Of a stretch of DNA of 37,106 bases, positions 32,674 to 37,106 are shown one piece after another. Numbering within the stretch: position 1 is the stretch's first letter; each line of letters opens with the position of its first letter. Origin of the DNA: Streptosporangiaceae bacterium (lineage in GTDB: Bacteria; Actinomycetota; Actinomycetes; Streptosporangiales; Streptosporangiaceae); NCBI GenBank assembly GCA_025934375.1, contig JAICYD010000071.1, forward strand, positions 1 through 37,106, written 5' to 3'. The position numbers were made by a program, and so were the translations under genes. The notes beneath the pieces are model-generated. The model saw nothing but the letters and a program-made list of their open reading frames with translations, was not told where the DNA came from and did not search any database.

Positions 32674-34470
32674 TCACGCTGCCGGGCGGACGGTCGTGGG
32701 GACGTTGGCCGGGTGCGAGGCGGTCACCTGGCCGGTGACGGTCCCGGTCGCGGCCGAACTGGCCCGGTTCCCGGTGCTCACCGGGGCGCTCACGGTCGCG
32801 GTGGGCAGCGTGGTGGGCGACGCGCCCGGCGTCACGCTGCCCGCGCCCGAGGTGCCGGGCGGAAGGTCGGAGGTGGCGATGCCGAACGCGGAGGCGGGAC
32901 CGCAGCTGCCGGCCTGCGGCACCTGAGGCTCTGGACCGGGCCCAGTCGGCGCCGTCGGCGGCGGAGTCGGCTTCTGCCCCGCCTTCAGGTGCGCGTTGTG
33001 CTGGTTGACCGCCGTCACCTGCTGGGTGTAGCGCGTTAGGTCCTGCTGGTACTTGTCGTCCGCGGTCTTCCACGCCGCCAGCTGCTGCCACTGCAGGCGG
33101 CACTGGCCGACCACCGTCTCGACGGACTTCACCATGGTCTGGGCGTCGTTCAGCCCCTTGGAGGAGATGGTCTGGTTGAGCGCGATCTGCGCGTTGGCGG
33201 GCAGCTGGGCGACCGGGACGCTACTGCGCTGGTAGGGGCTGTGCAGGCTCATGCCGGCGACGCTGGTGTTGACGCCGCGGAAGATCGCCATGTAGCCGTG
33301 GTCGACGCCCAGGTAGTACTGGCCCTGCACGTACCGCCAGCTCCCGTACAGGCCGCCGGCCACCAAGACGACGAACACGATGAGGACGGTCGTCACGATC
33401 GGCACGCGGCGCCTGCGGCCGTGCCGCGTCCGGGCCCCGTAGTCGTCGTCGGGACGCGCCCGTCCCGGGAAGGGGCCGCGGCGGGCGGCCTTCGGCTCGT
33501 CGGAGGAGTCCTCGGTGGCGTGGTACCCGTTCGCGCTGGCGGCGCCGGCGGCGTGCCTGCCGGTGGGCATCTCCCAGTCGGCGGTGTCGGCGTCATCGGG
33601 CAGCGCGACCTGCGGGGCGGTCCTGCGCAACAGCCCCGCCCGGCCGGCCGGGGAGTTCTGCCGCGCCGCCGAGCGCAGCTGCTCGGGGGGCCCGGCCGAC
33701 GCGGCGCCGGCCATGACGGGCACCTGGGTCGGCGGTAGCGCCGTGATCTGCGGGTCGACGACGTCGGCCACGATGCAGGTGATGTTGTCGGGCCCGCCGC
33801 CCTTGAGGGCCAGCTCGACGAGTTGCAGCGCCGCCTTGTCCGGGTCACGGACCGTGCTCAGCGCCTGGTGCAGCGTCTGCTCGGTCACCACGCCGGACAG
33901 CCCGTCGGAGCACAGCAGGTAACGGTCGCCCGCCATCGTCTCGTGGGTGGACAGGTCGGGGTCAGCGAGCGTGCGGCCATCCAGCGCGCGCAGCAGCAGC
34001 GAGCGCTGCGGGTGGGTGGCCACGTCGTCCTCGGTGATCCGGCCCTCGTCCACCAGGGACTGCACCAGGGTGTGGTCGTGCGTGATCTGGTAGAACTGCC
34101 CGTCTCGCAGCAGGTAGGCGCGCGAGTCGCCGATGTGGCAGAGCGCCGCGTGGCCGTCCGACCACAGCAGGGCGGTCAGCGTCGTCCCCATGCCCTCAGT
34201 GGCCGGGTCGGACATGATCATTTCCTGCAGGCGCATATTCGCGCTGGCCACCGCGTTGGCGAGGGCGGCGAGCAATTCCGAGGCCGGCTGGTCGGTGTCC
34301 AGGTCGGCGATCGTGGCGATGGTGGCAGAGCTCGCGACCTCACCGGCCGCATGGCCACCCATGCCGTCCGCGACGGCGAGCAAGTGGGGCCCAGCGTACG
34401 CCGAATCCTCGTTCCCCTCGCGGAGGAGACCGACGTCGGAGCGTACCGCGTAGCGGAGTGCAAGTGTCAT
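32674..34470 (-). CDS. pstP: PP2C-family protein phosphatase PstP
   Basis: PstP dephosphorylates the Ser/Thr kinases of this operon and their targets. The cytoplasmic PP2C domain (about residues 1-240) has the metal-binding motifs VADGMGGHAAGEVAS, HIGDSRAYLL, LCSDGLSGVV and GGPDNITCIVAD. A disordered Arg/Pro linker is followed by one span (VPIVTTVLIVFVVLVAGGLY) and an outer domain of about 200 residues starting YVQGQYYLGVDHGYMAIFRG, ending in a Ser/Thr/Pro-rich tail. At 598 residues it is longer than the mycobacterial protein, mostly through the linker and tail. Its ATG overlaps the fhaB stop as ATGA. Confidence 0.95.
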   Translation of the reverse strand: MTLALRYAVRSDVGLLREGNEDSAYAGPHLLAVADGMGGHAAGEVASSATIATIADLDTDQPASELLAALANAVASANMRLQEMIMSDPATEGMGTTLTALLWSDGHAALCHIGDSRAYLLRDGQFYQITHDHTLVQSLVDEGRITEDDVATHPQRSLLLRALDGRTLADPDLSTHETMAGDRYLLCSDGLSGVVTEQTLHQALSTVRDPDKAALQLVELALKGGGPDNITCIVADVVDPQITALPPTQVPVMAGAASAGPPEQLRSAARQNSPAGRAGLLRRTAPQVALPDDADTADWEMPTGRHAAGAASANGYHATEDSSDEPKAARRGPFPGRARPDDDYGARTRHGRRRRVPIVTTVLIVFVVLVAGGLYGSWRYVQGQYYLGVDHGYMAIFRGVNTSVAGMSLHSPYQRSSVPVAQLPANAQIALNQTISSKGLNDAQTMVKSVETVVGQCRLQWQQLAAWKTADDKYQQDLTRYTQQVTAVNQHNAHLKAGQKPTPPPTAPTGPGPEPQVPQAGSCGPASAFGIATSDLPPGTSGAGSVTPGASPTTLPTATVSAPVSTGNRASSAATGTVTGQVTASHPANVPTTVRPAA

Positions 34471-34949
34471 CTGCGTAGTTCCAGAACGGTCTTGCCAATG
34501 CGGATCGGCACGCCTACGGGCACCGGCATCGCTCGCGTCACCTTCTGGCGATCCAGGTAAGTGCCGTTGGTCGAACCGAGATCCTCAACGAGCCACTGTC
34601 CGTCCTGAGGAAATATCCGGGCATGTCGGCTAGAAGCGTAGTCGTCGTTCAGGACGAGCGTGGCGTCATTTGCTCGCCCCATCGTAATTTGCTGATCAGT
34701 CAAGTCGATAGTCATTCCGCTGAGCGCGCCTCCGGTCACGATGAGGTAGCGGGGAGTGCCGCGGGCTGACCGGGCCGGCCGCTGGGGCTGGCGCGGAGCC
34801 TGCGCGGGTGCTCTTGACCGCGCTCGCCGTACCTTCGCCGCGGCCGTGCCGAACATGTCAGTGCGAACGACACCGATGGCGGCGATGACGAAGAGCCATA
34901 GGACGGCCAGGAAGGCCACCCGGATGAGGGTGAGGGTTAGGGCATTCAT
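34467..34949 (-). CDS. fhaB: FHA-domain membrane-anchored protein FhaB (FipA)
   Basis: The 160-residue protein has one N-terminal span (LIRVAFLAVLWLFVIAAIGV), a basic linker and a C-terminal forkhead-associated domain that binds phosphothreonine. FHA landmarks are ITMGRANDATLVLND, SSRHARI and DLGSTNGTYLD. In actinobacteria it connects the PknA/PknB kinases with septal and elongation machinery. It is translationally coupled to pstP and lies 68 bases after fhaA. Confidence 0.95.
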   Translation of the reverse strand: MNALTLTLIRVAFLAVLWLFVIAAIGVVRTDMFGTAAAKVRRARSRAPAQAPRQPQRPARSARGTPRYLIVTGGALSGMTIDLTDQQITMGRANDATLVLNDDYASSRHARIFPQDGQWLVEDLGSTNGTYLDRQKVTRAMPVPVGVPIRIGKTVLELRR

Positions 34950-35017
34950 CCCGTGTGATGTCCTCGGCTTCTTCGGTGCTTTCGGTCGTTGGGGCCTAAG
35001 GGTAGCCCCAGAGTTGA

Positions 35018-35776
35018 TCAGTACCTGTCGTCCTGGTGGAAGACGAGCGTAGTCCGGCCAAGCGTCACGCTCGTCCCGTCGGTCAGCGCGACCCGGCGAA
35101 CCGGCTGCCCGTTCACGAACGTGCCGTTCGTCGACCCCAGATCGACCAGCACGACCTGGTTCTCCTCTACTCGCAACTCGGCATGGTGGCGGGAAACCCC
35201 GCCGTCGACGACGCGCAGATCACAGTCGGTGCCCCGGCCCAGGAGGGTCACCGGCGTCTGCAATTCATAAGTGGTCCCGGCTTTGAGGCCCGTGCCGGGG
35301 CCCGATCCCTGGACGACGAGCCGTGGCCTGCCATAGAAATGAGAGCCCTGTGGCCGGGGGAGGTCGCTGCTGGGCTGGCGCACTTCGCCCGCCTCGACGG
35401 TGTGGCCGCGGATCACGCCGGACCGGATGCGGAACATCCCGGTGCCCAGGTCCGGCACGCCCTCAAAGCGCATCCGCACCGGGCCCACGAAGGAGTAGCC
35501 CTGCTCCTTGGCGTACTCTCGCGCCAGCGTCGCCAGCTCCAGGCCGAGGCTGTCGGCGTAGACGTCAAGCCGGGACAGGTCGCTGGCCGACACTTCAACC
35601 ACGAAGTCGTTCGGCACCAGGGTCCGACCCTGGGCCACGATCGCCGCGCGCTCGTCCATCTCGCGCTGGACCGCGCTGGCCACCTCGACGGGCTGCAGGT
35701 CCGACTTGAAGGCACGGGCAAAGGCCCCCTCCACCATGCCCTCAAGGCGGCGCTCGAAGCGCTGCAGAACTCCCAA
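35018..35776 (-). CDS. fhaA: FHA-domain protein FhaA with DUF3662 N-domain
   Basis: The 252-residue protein has the N-terminal DUF3662 domain (about residues 1-115, FERRLEGMVEGAFARAFKSD) and a C-terminal FHA domain (about 165-245) with LLGRGTDCDLRV, VSRHHAEL and DLGSTNGTFVN. FhaA binds phosphorylated partners such as the lipid II flippase MviN in mycobacteria, linking kinase signals to wall synthesis. The start is TTG 35776, with GGAGG seven bases upstream and LGVLQRFERRLEG following; the frame is open 16 codons further. It is the first gene of the minus-strand wall operon and is divergent from the tRNA. Confidence 0.95.
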   Translation of the reverse strand: MGVLQRFERRLEGMVEGAFARAFKSDLQPVEVASAVQREMDERAAIVAQGRTLVPNDFVVEVSASDLSRLDVYADSLGLELATLAREYAKEQGYSFVGPVRMRFEGVPDLGTGMFRIRSGVIRGHTVEAGEVRQPSSDLPRPQGSHFYGRPRLVVQGSGPGTGLKAGTTYELQTPVTLLGRGTDCDLRVVDGGVSRHHAELRVEENQVVLVDLGSTNGTFVNGQPVRRVALTDGTSVTLGRTTLVFHQDDRY

Positions 35777-35863
35777 CCGCGGCCTCCCTCCACTGGTCGT
35801 ACACATTGATGCTATCCGTGGCACGGCAGCGTCTGGAGTCGTGCTAATCTAACGTGTCGCTCA

Positions 35864-35946
35864 GGGCGAGTGGCGGAACGGCAGACGCGCACGGTTCAGG
35901 TCCGTGTGCCCGAAAGGGTGTGAGGGTTCAAATCCCTCCTCGCCCA
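35864..35946 (+). tRNA. tRNA-Leu (CAG)
   Basis: A class II tRNA can be folded. The acceptor GGGCGAG (35864-35870) pairs with CTCGCCC (35939-35945), with discriminator A35946. The anticodon arm CACGG-TTCAGGT-CCGTG gives CAG, reading CUG codons. A long variable arm GCCC-GAAA-GGGT and T-arm AGGG-TTCAAAT-CCCT follow. The 3' CCA is not encoded. tRNA-Leu genes are common attachment targets, and a ruined integrase gene lies 228 bases downstream. Confidence 0.96.
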
Positions 35947-35953
35947 CCTAGAA

Positions 35954-35969
35954 CGGTGAAGTCTCACCG
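35954..35969 (+). terminator. Hairpin just after tRNA-Leu
   Basis: CGGTGA-AGTC-TCACCG is a perfect 6-bp stem with a 4-base loop, starting eight bases after the tRNA. No T-run follows. It may end tRNA transcription. Confidence 0.45.
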
Positions 35970-35977
35970 AATCGGAC

Positions 35978-36046
35978 GGGACTTGAACCCGCTCCGGTGG
36001 TTCTCCACCGTAAGGGGAGATCTCACCGGGCGGCGGGTTCAAGCCC
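35978..36046. repeat. Nested inverted repeats with tRNA T-arm-like arms
   Basis: GGGACTTGAACCCGC (35978-35992) is complementary to GCGGGTTCAAGCCC (36033-36046) except for one missing base. The arms contain GTTCAA, the core of a tRNA T-arm. Inside is a second perfect hairpin, CGGTGG-TTCT-CCACCG (35995-36010). The location between tRNA-Leu and the integrase remnant suggests attachment-site sequence or a tRNA-derived scar. Confidence 0.55.
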
Positions 36047-36173
36047 TGAGTACCGAGCCAGCGGGAAATCCCGCACGCACCCGCTCACGCCCACTGAACG
36101 CGCTCGCAGACAGCCATGACGCCGTCCGCATTCAGGCGCCCGGCCCTGGTCCCCTCCCCGCGGGGAGGCGGCG

Positions 36174-36695
36174 ATGACCGCCCGGCAGTGGGGCGAGCGG
36201 CGCCTGGACGAGCCGACGCCGTCAGAGGTCAAGCAGCTCGTGGCGTACGTCAAGGCGAACGCGGTGCCGCGCCGCAACAGCCGGGGCGGGGCGCACGCTG
36301 CCGAGAACCTGATCTCGGCGCTGCGCTGCCTGTATAACCGCGCCGTGGACGACGGGCTGGTCGAGGAGAAGGACAACCCGGCTCGCAAGGTCTGAACTAG
36401 ACACCTTCATTTTGAGGCTCCACACGGAGACCGCCTGTCGTCGAGCCGGCGCGCTCGCGATCCGTCCCCGGGACCTGGACCGTCAGCAGTGCCTGGTCCT
36501 GCTCCGGGAAAGGGCGAGACGTTCCGCTGGCAGCCGGTCTCCCCGCCCCTGATGGCGGGGCTAAAATCGGTCAGCGTCACGTCGACGTACGTGCGCGCCA
36601 CGCTCGCCGAGGTCGCCACCGCCCTGGCCGCGCTGACCGGCGAGCCGCACCCGCTCGCGCTGCCGGGAGATGGTCAGTATGACAGCGCCGGCTGA
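36174..36695 (+). pseudogene. Decayed tyrosine-type integrase
   Basis: Three pieces of one integrase lie in order but in different frames. Piece 1 (36174-36395) is the core-binding domain, with ERRLDEPTPSEVKQLVAYVK and ENLISALRCLYNRAVDDGL. Piece 2 (about 36400-36510) reads DTFILRLHTETACRRAGALA and then IRPRDLDRQQCLVLLRE, including the first catalytic Arg region. A one-base deletion in the A-run at 36509-36511 shifts to piece 3, KGETFRWQPVSPPLMAGL, which jumps after an internal deletion to VTSTYVRATLAEVATALAAL, where the Tyr is the likely nucleophile, and ends at 36695. The stretch carrying the HxxR motif is missing. It cannot be active. A perfect palindrome at 36153-36168 covers the ribosome binding site of piece 1. 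Confidence 0.85.
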
Positions 36696-36821
36696 CGTCT
36701 CCGTGGTGCAGGCCCGTCCGCGCGCCTAGGTCGCGTTCCACCTGATGGACCAGGACCACGTCACCCGGGCGCCCTGGGGCATCACCACCCTCGTGTCCTG
36801 CCTCCCGGTCCTGGTCCTGGG
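36679..36821 (+). pseudogene. Truncated membrane protein of an integrative element, with internal amber codon
   Basis: ATG 36679 overlaps the integrase tail and reads MTAPADVSVVQARPRA, then an in-frame TAG at 36727-36729, then VAFHLMDQDHVTRAPWGITT and LVSCLPVLVLG, a hydrophobic segment cut off at about 36821. The sequence resembles small membrane proteins (possibly DUF2637-related) that accompany integrases in actinomycete integrative elements; this assignment is from memory of the pattern. The reading frame is both interrupted and truncated by the sequence that follows. Confidence 0.55.
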
Positions 36822-37106
36822 TGTCAGTTTCCGAAGTCGTCTGCACGGATAACCGAAGTCGCCTGCACGCGATGCTGTCCCCTGGGTATATGGGTGTGAC
36901 AGGCCACGATAGTTGTCACCTGGCCAAGCAATCTGTCACTGAGGCGCCCGCTTGTCGATGTCCGATGTGACTGTGACCGCTATCTGGCCCCTGTGAGCGG
37001 TTTCTGTCCCGTTTTTGTGTTCGACTTGATCGCTATCTGTGATGCCCAGCTATGGATGGAGGCTGGCCGACGATCGAGGAAGGCGGCAATCGTCGCCGTT
37101 CGGGTC
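36822..37106 (+). mobile_element. Probable end of an insertion sequence
   Basis: Protein homology of the preceding fragment stops abruptly where TGTCAGTTTCCGAAGTCG begins. Two 18-bp repeats follow, CCGAAGTCGTCTGCACGG (36831) and CCGAAGTCGCCTGCACGC (36853), with 16 of 18 bases equal and a period of 22. Repeated short motifs next to a TGT terminus are characteristic of IS21-type ends. The next roughly 230 bases are less GC-rich and hold no clear gene; a transposase would lie beyond the window. Family assignment is tentative. Confidence 0.4.

Noticed and set aside
1..37106. CRISPR arrays and rRNA genes
   Set aside because: No regularly spaced repeat/spacer series and no rRNA-like sequence were seen; the tandem repeats present are short and lie in coding or leader sequence.

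Overview
The window is high-GC DNA from an actinomycete. Two blocks show this. The block at 24.6-35.8 kb is the conserved actinobacterial cell-wall and division cluster (fhaA, fhaB, pstP, SEDS protein, pbpA, pknA, pknB, crgA, then rhomboid and peptidyl-prolyl isomerase genes), which in this phylum usually lies near the replication origin. A tRNA-Leu(CAG) gene flanks it. GTG and TTG starts and 4-base stop/start overlaps are frequent. The genus cannot be fixed from the sequence alone.

At 0.5-3.2 kb lie an aldo/keto reductase, an unrecognised 397-residue protein and a gamma-type carbonic anhydrase-like protein whose frame runs 417 bases antisense into its neighbour. From 3.3 to 15.3 kb is the most interesting block: a corrinoid- and folate-dependent demethylation locus. 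It contains purU, an MttB-superfamily methyltransferase without an in-frame amber codon, a divergent IclR regulator, a corrinoid protein, a pterin-binding methyltransferase, a [2Fe-2S]/ASKHA reductive activator of corrinoid proteins, a DUF1638 protein, a dimethylglycine oxidase-like FAD/GcvT fusion, and EtfB and EtfA. A coherent reading is: quaternary amine (for example a betaine) -> methyl-corrinoid -> methyl-THF, then oxidative demethylation of the tertiary amine to methylene-THF with electrons passed to ETF, and PurU releasing THF and formate. The substrate is inferred, not shown. This locus is also full of small sequence insertions: a chain of micro-ORFs before the regulator, two in-frame copies of a G7CGC7 palindrome in the activator gene, a 29-bp duplication around a hairpin, and an inverted-repeat insertion in etfA.

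At 15.3-20.5 kb are a glutaminyl cyclotransferase-like protein and, on the minus strand, a lipoprotein, an unusual FtsH-like AAA metalloprotease with four predicted membrane spans and long insertions, and a small HExxH membrane protein. A 36-bp perfect palindrome separates the last two. At 20.5-24.4 kb are a PLP-dependent alanine racemase-type protein divergent from a lactone/alditol oxidase, a small sigma factor and a DUF5324-type membrane protein. After the core cluster, 35.95-37.1 kb is a decayed integrative element next to tRNA-Leu: a broken tyrosine integrase, a membrane-protein fragment with an internal amber codon, and what looks like one end of an insertion sequence.
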